Shown in pieces: positions 27,372 to 35,576 of a stretch of 45,644 nt of DNA (position 1 is the stretch's first letter; the number at the start of each line of letters is the position of its first letter). Position numbers and translations under genes: made by a program. The DNA comes from Paludibaculum sp. (lineage in GTDB: Bacteria; Acidobacteriota; Terriglobia; Bryobacterales; Bryobacteraceae), in the NCBI GenBank assembly GCA_029973955.1, contig JARKQJ010000204.1, positions 1 through 45,644 of the forward strand. The letters run 5' to 3'. The notes under the pieces were generated by a model that was not told the DNA's origin, did not search any database, and worked only from the letters and a program-made list of their open reading frames with translations.

Positions 27372-28667
27372 TTATGACATGAGCAGCGCGCGCGCCTCAC
27401 CCACCAGGTATAGCGATCCGGTGATGACCACCACGTCTTCCGGGCTGGCCTCGCGTAGCGCCGTGGCCACGGCTTCCGCCACCGCGGGGATCACGCGCGC
27501 CCGGCTTTCGCCGCTGATCTCGCGGATTTCGGCGGCGTCGAACGCCCGCTGCTGGTTCGGCGTGGTGAAGATCAGCTCCGCGGCTAGCGGGAACAGGGAG
27601 TGCCCGATGACGGAGAGGTCCTTATCCCGCATCGCGCCGAAGATCATCCACACGCGCCGCCCGTGGTGCGAATGACGGAGGTAGCCGGCCAGCGCGCGGG
27701 CGCCCGCCGGGTTGTGCGCGCCGTCCAGAAAGACGTCCGGGTTGCGCCGGACTACCTCCAGCCGCCCGGGCCACTCCGTGGCGGCGATGCCGCGGCGGAT
27801 CGTCTCAGCCGGCACTCCAAGCTCCGCCAGCGCGGCGATGGCCGTCAACGCGTTCTCCACCTGGTGCGCCCCAATCAGAGGCAAATCCACCTCAATCGCC
27901 CTCGCCGGCCCCATGGCGTGGAAGCGGCTTCCATACGGATGAAGCTCCAGATGGTCCACGCGCCAGTCCGACGCCCGGAGCAGGGGAGCGCCCACTTCCG
28001 CGGCGCGCTGCTCCAGCACGTGCATCGCTTCAGCATGCTGCCGCGAGACCACCGCCGGACGCCCCGGCTTCAGGATGCCGGCCTTCTCGAAGGCGATCTG
28101 CGCGATGGTGTTGCCCAGAAACTTTTCATGGTCGAAGTCGATCGGCGTGATCACCGCCAGCCGCGGATCCACAACGTTCGTGGCATCCAGCCGCCCTCCC
28201 ATGCCCGTTTCGAGCACCGCCACCTCCACCCCGCGCTGCCGGAACAGAACGTAGGCCATGGCCGTCACCGTCTCGAAATAGGTGGGGTGCATGTCGATGG
28301 CCCCGCGCGCCACCAGTGCTTCCGCCGTCTCGTGCACCACCCCGAACGCCCAGGCGAACTCCTCGCTGCTCACCGCCTCGCCCGAAATCCGCACCCGCTC
28401 GGTGGGCTCCACCAGGTGCGGCGACGTGTAGAGCCCCGTGCGCACGCCGGCCTCGCGCAAAACCCGCTCCAGCATCGCGCAGGTGGAACCCTTCCCGTTG
28501 GTGCCTGCCACATGGACGAACCGGCAAGTCCGCTCCGGGTGATCCAGCGCGGCCAGCAGCCCGCGGATGCGCTCCAGTCCTAACTTGATTGTTTTGAACT
28601 CGTTGCCCAGCGCGTAGAGGAACCGGACGGACTCAGGGTATGCGGTGCTCAGAGCGACTCCTGTCAC
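27372..28667 (-). CDS. folC: Folylpolyglutamate/dihydrofolate synthase
   Basis: A 431-residue Mur-ligase-like enzyme that adds glutamates to folates and may also make dihydrofolate. VHVAGTNGKGSTCAML is the P-loop; SPHLVEPTERVRI, LETGMGGRLDATNVVDP and IDFDHEKFLGNTIAQIAFEK follow. The C domain has FLDGAHNPAGARAL and VVVITGSLYLVGEARALL. The length is typical. The start is taken as GTG 28667, with no strong Shine-Dalgarno; translation could begin slightly further in. It diverges from the sigma-factor gene over 111 bases. Confidence 0.93.
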   Translation of the reverse strand: MTGVALSTAYPESVRFLYALGNEFKTIKLGLERIRGLLAALDHPERTCRFVHVAGTNGKGSTCAMLERVLREAGVRTGLYTSPHLVEPTERVRISGEAVSSEEFAWAFGVVHETAEALVARGAIDMHPTYFETVTAMAYVLFRQRGVEVAVLETGMGGRLDATNVVDPRLAVITPIDFDHEKFLGNTIAQIAFEKAGILKPGRPAVVSRQHAEAMHVLEQRAAEVGAPLLRASDWRVDHLELHPYGSRFHAMGPARAIEVDLPLIGAHQVENALTAIAALAELGVPAETIRRGIAATEWPGRLEVVRRNPDVFLDGAHNPAGARALAGYLRHSHHGRRVWMIFGAMRDKDLSVIGHSLFPLAAELIFTTPNQQRAFDAAEIREISGESRARVIPAVAEAVATALREASPEDVVVITGSLYLVGEARALLMS

Positions 28668-28778
28668 CGATCATGGTAGCCAAACGCCCCTCCTGAAGTC
28701 GCCCTCCGTCTTTTTGCGCCCCAGCTTCGTCTTTGATTCAGACGGCAGGAAGGCGACAATGGCCAGGGAGACCTGGAA

Positions 28779-29336
28779 TTGATATTCCGAGAAGTCGAAG
28801 ACCGGGATTTGGTGCTCCGCGCCCGCAAAAACGGCGTGGATGCCTACAACACCCTTGTGTCCCGCTGGGAGGGGAAGATCTATAACTATCTTCTCCGGCT
28901 CACCAGCCATCCCGAGGATTCGATGGACCTGTGCCAGGACACTTTCCTCAAGGCGTATCAGAACATCAGCCGTCTGGACGACCCGGGCCGGTTCGGACCC
29001 TGGCTCTACCGTATCGCTCATAACGAGGCGATGAGCCACCTGCGCCGCCCGCGCCGCGAGACCGACCTCGAAGATCTGCCTCCGCCGCCGGCACGTCCGG
29101 CCGGCATGGCCCCCGTTGAGGTTTCGCTCGCGGTGGAAGCCGCTCTCGCCAAGCTGTCGGAAGAACAGCGTGAAGCGGTGGTCCTCAAGGTGTATGAGGG
29201 GTTCAAGTTCGACGAGATCGCAGAGATCCTCAACTGCCCCGCGTCCACCATCAAGAGCCGGGTCTATACCGGCCTGGAACTGCTGAAGGAGACTTTGGCC
29301 CCGGTGGTTCGCGCCGGCGGCCGGGCCCCGGAGTAA
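28779..29336 (+). CDS. ECF-type RNA polymerase sigma factor, TTG start
   Basis: A 185-residue group IV sigma factor. Region 2 spans about 10-80 (DAYNTLVSRWEGKIYNYLLR, DLCQDTFLKAYQNI, RFGPWLYRIAHNEAMSHLRR). A proline-rich linker and region 4 (about 120-170) follow, with LSEEQREAVVLKVYEGF, the helix-turn-helix FDEIAEILNCPASTIKSRVY and a basic end. The start is TTG behind GGGAG; an upstream ATG at 28759 stops within eight codons. It is followed after 24 bases by an anti-sigma gene, the usual pair. Confidence 0.92.
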   Translation: MIFREVEDRDLVLRARKNGVDAYNTLVSRWEGKIYNYLLRLTSHPEDSMDLCQDTFLKAYQNISRLDDPGRFGPWLYRIAHNEAMSHLRRPRRETDLEDLPPPPARPAGMAPVEVSLAVEAALAKLSEEQREAVVLKVYEGFKFDEIAEILNCPASTIKSRVYTGLELLKETLAPVVRAGGRAPE

Positions 29337-29360
29337 GGAACGTGGAATGAGGCACAGGCT

Positions 29361-29954
29361 ATGACTTGTCCCGATTTTGATTGGAAAGGTTTTGTCCTCG
29401 ACGAATTGCCGGCTCCCGAGCGGCGGCGCATGGAAGAGCACCTTCAATCCTGCGCCGCCTGCAGGCAAGAGGTGGAATCGTACGGACTCACCATCACCGC
29501 CATGCACCGCCTGCCGGTGCGCGAGATCCCGCGGCGCATTTCGTTCGTCTCGGATCCGGTCTTTGAACCCAACTGGTGGCAGCGCTTCTGGGCCTCCGCG
29601 CCGCGGCTCGGCTTCGCTTCGGCGGCCATGCTCTCGCTGGCCATCGTCGTCCACGCGTTTGCGACGCGTCCGCCCGCGCCCGTGGCCACTGCCGCTAACG
29701 CGCAGGTGGAACAGAAGATCCAGGCCGAAGTGGAGCGGCGCCTGCCGGCGGCCGTCGATGCCGCTCTGGAAGCCAAGGTCCAAGCCAAGCTCACCCCGGT
29801 CATGACCGAGTTCTCGGGCCGCCTGCAGGAGTTCGAGAAGAAATCCCGCGACCAGCGCAACGCCGACCTGCGCGACATCAGCTCCGCCTTCGACGTCCTG
29901 CAGAAGAAGGTCAATAACGTCTACCTCAGCGCCGCCCGCTACGGAGGCGATTGA
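29361..29954 (+). CDS. Zinc-type transmembrane anti-sigma factor
   Basis: A 197-residue membrane protein. The cytosolic N-terminus has the zinc anti-sigma motif His27-x3-Cys31-x2-Cys34 (EEHLQSCAACRQEV), plus Cys3. One membrane helix spans about 83-101 (LGFASAAMLSLAIVVHAFA). The periplasmic rest is Ala/Glu/Lys-rich and looks like a coiled coil (VEQKIQAEVERRL, FEKKSRDQRNADL). It would hold the neighbouring sigma factor inactive until an envelope signal arrives. The stop overlaps the next start by one base. Confidence 0.9.
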   Translation: MTCPDFDWKGFVLDELPAPERRRMEEHLQSCAACRQEVESYGLTITAMHRLPVREIPRRISFVSDPVFEPNWWQRFWASAPRLGFASAAMLSLAIVVHAFATRPPAPVATAANAQVEQKIQAEVERRLPAAVDAALEAKVQAKLTPVMTEFSGRLQEFEKKSRDQRNADLRDISSAFDVLQKKVNNVYLSAARYGGD

Positions 29955-30496
29955 TGCGCGCCCTCGTCCTCTGTTGTGTCCTGCTCGCCCTGGCGCCGCT
30001 GTCCGCACAGCGTGCGACGCCCTCGCGCACCGAAGTCGCCGCCATGGAGCGCAGCTTCGATCAGCGCCTGCAGCGCTTCTCTCTCGATACGCCCATTGAA
30101 GTGCTGGGCCTTACCCGCGGCGTCTATCTCGAAAACTTCGGCGCTGTCTTCACGGCCGAAGTGAACCTGGTGCAGACTCCGGGCATCTCGCCCTTCCGCC
30201 CCACTCTGAGTAAGGAGGACGTGGCCCGCGCCCGCGCCGCCAAGCAGAAGCGCATCCCTGAACTGCGCAACCTGATGCGCGACATGCTGCTCGCCTCGGC
30301 CTCATCCATGGACCGCCTGCCGCCCGAGGAAAAGCTCGTCCTCGGCGTCTCGCTGTTCTACAACTCCTGGGAAGACTCCTCCGGAATGCCGCACCAGATC
30401 ACCATGCAGGCCAAGCGCCAACAGCTCATGGATGTCGCCGCCAGCCGCCTGCCGCACACCGCTCTCGACAAGATTATCCAGGTGCGGGAAGAGTAG
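29954..30496 (+). CDS. Secreted protein of unknown function in the sigma/secretion operon
   Basis: A 180-residue protein not assigned to a family. It has a signal peptide (MRALVLCCVLLALAPLSA then Q). The mature part has a central GVYLENFGAVFTAEVNL, a basic helical stretch (ARAAKQKRIPELRNLMRDML) and VLGVSLFYNSWEDSSGMP. The start ATG 29954 overlaps the anti-sigma stop, and the gene ends two bases before gspE. Position suggests a periplasmic partner of the anti-sigma factor or the secretion system. That is an inference from context only. Confidence 0.8.
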   Translation: MRALVLCCVLLALAPLSAQRATPSRTEVAAMERSFDQRLQRFSLDTPIEVLGLTRGVYLENFGAVFTAEVNLVQTPGISPFRPTLSKEDVARARAAKQKRIPELRNLMRDMLLASASSMDRLPPEEKLVLGVSLFYNSWEDSSGMPHQITMQAKRQQLMDVAASRLPHTALDKIIQVREE

Positions 30497-30498
30497 CC

Positions 30499-32136
30499 AT
30501 GCGGTTGGGCGAAATTCTTATCGGGCGCGGACAGCTCACGCAGGACGATCTGAATCGCGGCCTGGAACTGCAACGCGAACGCGGCGACAAGCTCGGCCGG
30601 GTCCTGGTGGACCTCGGCTTCGTCGCGCAAAAGGACGTCACCCTCGCCCTGGCCGAGCAGCTTTCCCTGCCCGTCGCCAAGCTCGAAGGCCCGCCGCTGG
30701 TCTCTCCGGAAACCGAAAGGCTCTCTGCCCGCTTCCTCCGCCAGACTCGCGCCTTGCCCCTGCGCATGGACGACGGCGCGCTGGTCCTGGCCATGGCCGA
30801 TCCGCTCGACTTCGAAACCCTGGCCTCCGTGCGTTCCGCCACCGGCCTGCGCGTGAAGCCCGAGATCGCCTTCGAATCCGAACTGGCCGACGCGCTCGAT
30901 CGCTACTACGTCGAGGAAGAAAAGCCCGAAGCCGATTTCACCGGCGACGGCAGCGAAAGTTCAACCGACCTCGAACAGCTCCGCGACATGGCCAGCGAGG
31001 CGCCCGTCATCCGCCTGGTCAACGCCATGATCGCCCACGCCGTCGAAAAGCGCTCCAGCGACATCCACATCGAGCCCTTCGAGCGCGACTTCAAAGTCCG
31101 CTTCCGCATCGACGGTGTCCTCCAGGAGCAGGAGCCCCCGCCCCGCGAGCTGAAAGCCGCCGTCATCAGCCGCCTCAAGCTGATGGCCAAGCTCAACATC
31201 GCCGAGCGCCGCCTCCCCCAGGACGGCCGCATCAAGATCAAGACCATGGGCCGCGAAGTCGACCTCCGCGTCTCTACGCTCCCCACCCTCTACGGCGAAA
31301 GCGTCGTCATGCGCCTGCTCGACCGCAGCGCCGGCGACTTCTACGACCTCCGCAACCTCGGCTTCGACGAAATCATGCTCAGCCGCATGGAGCACTTCAC
31401 CGCGCTCCCCCACGGCATCTTCCTCGTCACCGGCCCCACCGGCAGCGGCAAGTCCACCACGCTTTACTCCGCCCTCAAGCGCATCAACCAGTCCGACAAG
31501 AAGATCATCACTATCGAAGATCCCGTCGAGTACCAGATGGACGGGATCAATCAGATCCACGTCAACACCCAGATCGGCCTCACCTTCGCCACCGGCCTGC
31601 GCCACATTGTTCGACAGGATCCTGACGTCATCATGGTGGGCGAAATCCGCGACCGCGAAACCGCCGACGTCGCCATCCGCTCCGCCCTCACCGGACACTT
31701 CGTCTACTCCACCCTCCACACCAACGACGCTCCCAGCGCCATCACCCGCCTCACCGACATGGGCGTGGAGAACTACCTCATCTGCTCCTCGCTTGTCGCC
31801 GTGCTCGCCCAGCGCCTGGTGCGCCTCATCTGCCCGTTCTGCAAAAAGCCCGCCGGCGAACGCCTCACCCCGCTCGGCGACACCATCCCCACCTTCCGCG
31901 GCGCCGGCTGCGAGCGCTGCTTCCACACCGGCTTCCTCGGCCGCGTCGGCATCTTCGAAATGATGGAGCTCAACGACGAGCTCCGCAAGCTCATCATGAC
32001 CAACTCCGACGCCTCCGAACTCACCGCCGCCGCCCGCCGCAACGGGATGCGCAACCTGCGCGAAGACGGCTGGCTCAAAGTGTCCCAAGGTGTCACCACA
32101 GCCGAAGAGGTGATGCGCGTCACCCAGGAGTTTTAA
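30499..32136 (+). CDS. gspE: Type II secretion ATPase GspE (PilB-like)
   Basis: A 545-residue hexameric ATPase that powers pseudopilus assembly at the inner membrane. An N-terminal GspE_N-type domain spans about 1-140. The ATPase has Walker A GPTGSGKSTT (from residue 312, Lys318), the Asp box and RQDPDVIMVGEIRDRETADV with Walker B, then the His box LTGHFVYSTLHTNDAP. A CxxC pair (ICPFCKK) and another (GCERCFHTG) form the tetracysteine zinc module. The gene starts two bases after the unknown secreted protein, in the same transcript. Confidence 0.95.
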   Translation: MRLGEILIGRGQLTQDDLNRGLELQRERGDKLGRVLVDLGFVAQKDVTLALAEQLSLPVAKLEGPPLVSPETERLSARFLRQTRALPLRMDDGALVLAMADPLDFETLASVRSATGLRVKPEIAFESELADALDRYYVEEEKPEADFTGDGSESSTDLEQLRDMASEAPVIRLVNAMIAHAVEKRSSDIHIEPFERDFKVRFRIDGVLQEQEPPPRELKAAVISRLKLMAKLNIAERRLPQDGRIKIKTMGREVDLRVSTLPTLYGESVVMRLLDRSAGDFYDLRNLGFDEIMLSRMEHFTALPHGIFLVTGPTGSGKSTTLYSALKRINQSDKKIITIEDPVEYQMDGINQIHVNTQIGLTFATGLRHIVRQDPDVIMVGEIRDRETADVAIRSALTGHFVYSTLHTNDAPSAITRLTDMGVENYLICSSLVAVLAQRLVRLICPFCKKPAGERLTPLGDTIPTFRGAGCERCFHTGFLGRVGIFEMMELNDELRKLIMTNSDASELTAAARRNGMRNLREDGWLKVSQGVTTAEEVMRVTQEF

Positions 32137-32145
32137 CGCCGAGCC

Positions 32146-33354
32146 ATGGTTGCCTATCACTTCAGGGCGGTTTCCGGAGACGGCAAGACACGCACCGGCG
32201 TGCTCAACGCCGTCGACGAGAAGAAGGCCGCTCTCGAACTGCGCCGCCAGGGCCTCATCCCGCTCTATGTGGGCCTCTCCCCACAGGGCCGCACTGAGTT
32301 CGCAATGCCGAAAATCCAGTTCGGCAAGCGCCGCGACGTGCTCTACTTCACGCAGGAGATGTCCACGCTGCTGAACGCTGGCATTCCGCTTGATCGCGCG
32401 CTTTCCATCGTCGGCGAGCTCAGCGAACGGGCCGAGTTCCGCGGCATCATCCAGGACATCCTCCGCACCGTCAAGGGCGGCCGCTCGCTGGCCGACGCGC
32501 TCTCCACCAAGTCCTCCTACTTCCCGGAGATCTACGTCAACATGGTGCGCGCCGGCGAGGCCTCCGGCTCGCTTTCCGCCATCTTCGAACGCCTCTCCGA
32601 ATATGAGAAGACTCGCGACGAACTGCGCGGCTACATCGTCAGCTCCATGGTCTATCCCGCGCTGCTCACCGTGGTTGGCCTCGGCTCCATCTTCGTGCTG
32701 ATGTACTTCGTCGTGCCCCGCTTCGCCAGCGCCTTCACCGCTTCCAATATGCGCGTGCCGGCCATGACCCAGGCGCTGCTCGACGTCTCCAACTGGGTGC
32801 GCGCCTACGGCCACTGGATGATCCTCGGCGTCATCGGCTCGCTCGTTGCCTTCCGCCTCTACATCCGCACCGCCGATGGCCGCTACTGGTGGGACTCCGT
32901 CCGCCTCAAGCTGCCGCTGCTTGGCGACGCCCTGCGCAAGGCCCAAACCGCCCAGTTCACCCGCGCCATGGGCACCCTCATCGCCAACGGCGTGCCGCTG
33001 GTGCAGTCCCTCACCATCTCCAAGGGCATCATGACCAACCGCCGCATGGCGGATTCGCTCGAACTCGTCGCCCAGGGCGTCAAACGCGGCGAAGGCATCT
33101 CACAGCCGCTGGTCGCCACCGGCATGTTCCCGCCGCTCACCGCCCACCTCCTCTCCATCGGCGAGGAGACCGGCAAGCTCGACGCCATGTTCATGCGCGC
33201 CGCCGATATCTACGATACCGACACACGCGCTGCCATCAAGCGTTTCACCTCCCTCTTCGAGCCCCTGATCATCCTCATCATGGGCGTCGCCGTGGGTGTT
33301 CTGATCCTTTCCATGCTGCTGGCCATCAGCGGCATCAATGAAATGGCCATGTAA
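32146..33354 (+). CDS. gspF: Type II secretion inner-membrane platform protein GspF
   Basis: A 402-residue polytopic membrane protein of the GspF/PilC family. The start is VAYHFRAVSGDGKTRTGVLN. Two T2SSF domains are present, each with a conserved FTQEMSTLLNAGIPLDRAL or FTRAMGTLIANGVPLVQSL motif. Three strong membrane segments are visible, including the C-terminal one (LIILIMGVAVGVLILSMLLA). The length matches the family. It begins nine bases after gspE, and its stop TAA overlaps the gspG ATG by one base. Confidence 0.95.
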   Translation: MVAYHFRAVSGDGKTRTGVLNAVDEKKAALELRRQGLIPLYVGLSPQGRTEFAMPKIQFGKRRDVLYFTQEMSTLLNAGIPLDRALSIVGELSERAEFRGIIQDILRTVKGGRSLADALSTKSSYFPEIYVNMVRAGEASGSLSAIFERLSEYEKTRDELRGYIVSSMVYPALLTVVGLGSIFVLMYFVVPRFASAFTASNMRVPAMTQALLDVSNWVRAYGHWMILGVIGSLVAFRLYIRTADGRYWWDSVRLKLPLLGDALRKAQTAQFTRAMGTLIANGVPLVQSLTISKGIMTNRRMADSLELVAQGVKRGEGISQPLVATGMFPPLTAHLLSIGEETGKLDAMFMRAADIYDTDTRAAIKRFTSLFEPLIILIMGVAVGVLILSMLLAISGINEMAM

Positions 33355-33818
33355 TGATTGAGATGAACCAAGCCATGAACCGTCACCGCACCCTTCGTAA
33401 CCGCAGCCGCCGCGGCATCACGCTCATCGAGATGCTCGTCGTGCTCACGATCATCGCCCTGTTTGCCGCCCTGGTCGCTCCCAAGATGCTGAGCAAGGGC
33501 GACACCGCCCGCGTCACCGCTGCCCGCGCCCAAATCAACGCCTTCGGCACCGCGCTCGGCGCCTATAAGCTCGACACCGGCCTCTATCCCAGCACCGAAC
33601 TCGGCCTCCAGGGGCTCCGCACCCGCCCGCAAGGCCTCACCCAGTGGCAGGGACCCTATCTGCCGCAGGATATCCCCGTCGACCCATGGGGCCACCCCTA
33701 CGTCTACAAGTACCCCGGCGAGCACGGCGACGAGCCCGACATCATCTCCTATGGCGCCGACGGCCAGCCCGGCGGCGAGGGCATCGCAGCCGATATCGTG
33801 AGCTGGAAAGCTCAGTAA
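33354..33818 (+). CDS. gspG: Major pseudopilin GspG
   Basis: A 154-residue type II secretion major pseudopilin. The prepilin site is RRG then ITLIEMLVVLTII, with Glu at +5. The hydrophobic helix is followed by GAYKLDTGLYPSTELGLQGL and the C-terminal YGADGQPGGEGIAADI, which is the calcium-binding loop of GspG proteins. Starting at ATG 33354 gives a 21-residue leader; ATGs at 33363 and 33375 are possible. Such leaders are cut by a prepilin peptidase, which is not in this window. Confidence 0.94.
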   Translation: MIEMNQAMNRHRTLRNRSRRGITLIEMLVVLTIIALFAALVAPKMLSKGDTARVTAARAQINAFGTALGAYKLDTGLYPSTELGLQGLRTRPQGLTQWQGPYLPQDIPVDPWGHPYVYKYPGEHGDEPDIISYGADGQPGGEGIAADIVSWKAQ

Positions 33819-33821
33819 CCC

Positions 33822-34349
33822 ATGCCGCGGGCAAGGCGCGCCGGCCGGCAGGCCGGATTAACCATCCCCAGCCGCCAGGCCGGCCTCACAATTATGGAGA
33901 TGCTCATCGTCGTGATGATCGTCTCCCTCATCGCCGGCCTTACCTTCCCCAGTGTCTCCTCAGGCATCGACTCTCTCCGCCTGCGCTCCGCCGGGGACTC
34001 CGTCGCCGGCTTCCTCACCCAGGCCATGGCTCGCGTAGAGCGCTCCCAACTGCCCGTCGAAATCACTTTCCAGAAGCCCGGCCATCTCGAAATGCGCACT
34101 CCGGACCCCAAGTTTGCCAACTCGCTCGACCTGCCGGACGGAGTCACCATCCACCAGATCCTGCCCCGCCTCCCCATCGAGAACGAAACTGCCCGCTCCA
34201 TCATCTTCACCCCCGGCGGCCTCTTCCCCCGCATCGGCATTGAGCTGCTCAACCGCCGCGGAAACCGCCGCCTCATTCGAATTGATCCGATGTCCGCCGT
34301 CGCCGTCGTCGAAATCCCCGCCGCCAGCGTCTCTACAGAAGAGCGCTAA
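33822..34349 (+). CDS. gspH: Minor pseudopilin GspH-like
   Basis: A 175-residue minor pseudopilin of GspH/FimT type. The prepilin site is RQAG then LTIMEMLIVVMIVSLIAGL, with Glu at +5. A second copy of RQAGLTI precedes it in the leader, only nine residues earlier, but lacks Glu at +5. No start codon lies between the two copies, so both are translated. The C-terminal beta-domain ends RLIRIDPMSAVAVVEI. It is next in order after gspG, spaced by three bases. Confidence 0.87.
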   Translation: MPRARRAGRQAGLTIPSRQAGLTIMEMLIVVMIVSLIAGLTFPSVSSGIDSLRLRSAGDSVAGFLTQAMARVERSQLPVEITFQKPGHLEMRTPDPKFANSLDLPDGVTIHQILPRLPIENETARSIIFTPGGLFPRIGIELLNRRGNRRLIRIDPMSAVAVVEIPAASVSTEER

Positions 34350-34356
34350 CCCTAAG

Positions 34357-34842
34357 ATGTCCGGCCGCCGCGGTTTTACCCTCCTGGAAGTGTTGGTCGC
34401 CACCCTGCTGATGGCGATCGCCGTCACGGGTGTGCTCGGATCCCTGCGCACCTCCCTCTCCAACGCCGCCCGCCTCACCGACACCGAGCGCGGCGCCGCC
34501 CTCGCCCGCCGCCAGATGGACGAACTCCTCGTCAACCGCCTCCTCCCCAAAGGAGTCCCCTTCGAAGGCCGCTTCGCGCCTGAAACCACCGGCGGCGTCG
34601 AAGCCGGCTGGCGCGCCACCGTGATGCCTTTCGAAGGCCAGACCACCATGCCCGGCCAGATCCCGCCAGGCGGCACTCGCATGCTGGAGCGCATCCAGCT
34701 CGAAGTCTGGTGGAAACAGGGCGCCAACCGCCGCTCCATGCAACTCGTCGCCTACCGCGGTGCGCTGGTCCGCGCCGAAGACCTCCCCCTCTTCGAACGC
34801 CTGGGCGTCGAACCCTCCAACGTCACTCCGCTCGGACAATGA
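34357..34842 (+). CDS. gspI: Minor pseudopilin GspI
   Basis: A 161-residue minor pseudopilin. The start ATG 34357 is selected because it gives MSGRRG then FTLLEVLVATLLMAIAV, a proper short prepilin leader with Glu at +5. A longer upstream open frame is only antiphase to gspH. The rest has ALARRQMDELLVNRLLP and VWWKQGANRRSMQLVAYR, consistent with GspI. The start lies seven bases after gspH and the stop overlaps gspJ by four bases (ATGA). Confidence 0.88.
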   Translation: MSGRRGFTLLEVLVATLLMAIAVTGVLGSLRTSLSNAARLTDTERGAALARRQMDELLVNRLLPKGVPFEGRFAPETTGGVEAGWRATVMPFEGQTTMPGQIPPGGTRMLERIQLEVWWKQGANRRSMQLVAYRGALVRAEDLPLFERLGVEPSNVTPLGQ

Positions 34843-35576
34843 AACGGCGCTCCCAATCCGGCATGACCCTCATTGAGGTGCTGATCGCCATCACCCTCGT
34901 CAGCCTCCTCTCCGTGTCCATGCTCTTTGCCATCCGTGCCGGCATCTCCGCCATGGATGCCTCCCAGCGCCGCATGGCCGCCAACCGGCGCGCCGTCAGC
35001 GCCCAACGCATTCTCTCCCAGCAGGTCGCCGGCTTTCTGCCCGTCAAGGCCAGGTGCGGTGCTTCCCCCGTTAGCGAAGGCAGCGGCCCCTTCCCCTTCT
35101 TTCAGGGCACCCCCAACGTCATGCGCTTCGTCACCACCTACTCGCTCGACGGTGCCGGGCGCGGCTTTCCTCAAGTGGTTGAGATCTTCATCCTGCCCGG
35201 CGAAAACGGCGCCGGGGTCCGCCTCGTGGTCAACGAATCCCCTTACACCGGCCCCAACGGCGCCGGCTTCCTTTGCCTTCCGCCCCAGGCCGATCCGTCC
35301 ACCGGCCTCTCCCTGGTCCGCTTCCCCGACCCCCAGCCCAGCCCCCGCACGTTCATCCTCGCCGACAAGCTCGCCTACTGCCGCTTTCTCTATCTCCAGG
35401 CCATTGAGCCCGAGCCCGACCGCTGGGTCCCCCTCTGGACCAGGCTCGACTTCTGGCCCCGCGCTCTTCGCATCGAAATGGCCCCGCTGGAGCAGGACGC
35501 CTCCCGCATCCCACCCATGACTTTCACCGGCCTCATCCGCCCCAATCGCATGGTCCAGGAGCAGTATGCGTATTGA
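34839..35576 (+). CDS. gspJ: Minor pseudopilin GspJ
   Basis: A 245-residue minor pseudopilin. MKRRSQSG then MTLIEVLIAITLVSLLS shows the leader and Glu at +5. The ATG at 34839 overlaps the gspI stop. The soluble domain includes GSGPFPFFQGTPNVMRF and DGAGRGFPQVVEIFI. The length fits GspJ. The last codons (QYAY) lie in the first copy of a 13-base direct repeat shared with the gspK start. Confidence 0.87.
   Translation: MKRRSQSGMTLIEVLIAITLVSLLSVSMLFAIRAGISAMDASQRRMAANRRAVSAQRILSQQVAGFLPVKARCGASPVSEGSGPFPFFQGTPNVMRFVTTYSLDGAGRGFPQVVEIFILPGENGAGVRLVVNESPYTGPNGAGFLCLPPQADPSTGLSLVRFPDPQPSPRTFILADKLAYCRFLYLQAIEPEPDRWVPLWTRLDFWPRALRIEMAPLEQDASRIPPMTFTGLIRPNRMVQEQYAY

Noticed and set aside
30961..32946. 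Long antisense open frame (661 codons) opposite gspE and gspF
   Set aside because: It is covered by unambiguous ATPase and platform genes on the plus strand; its residues mirror their codon bias.
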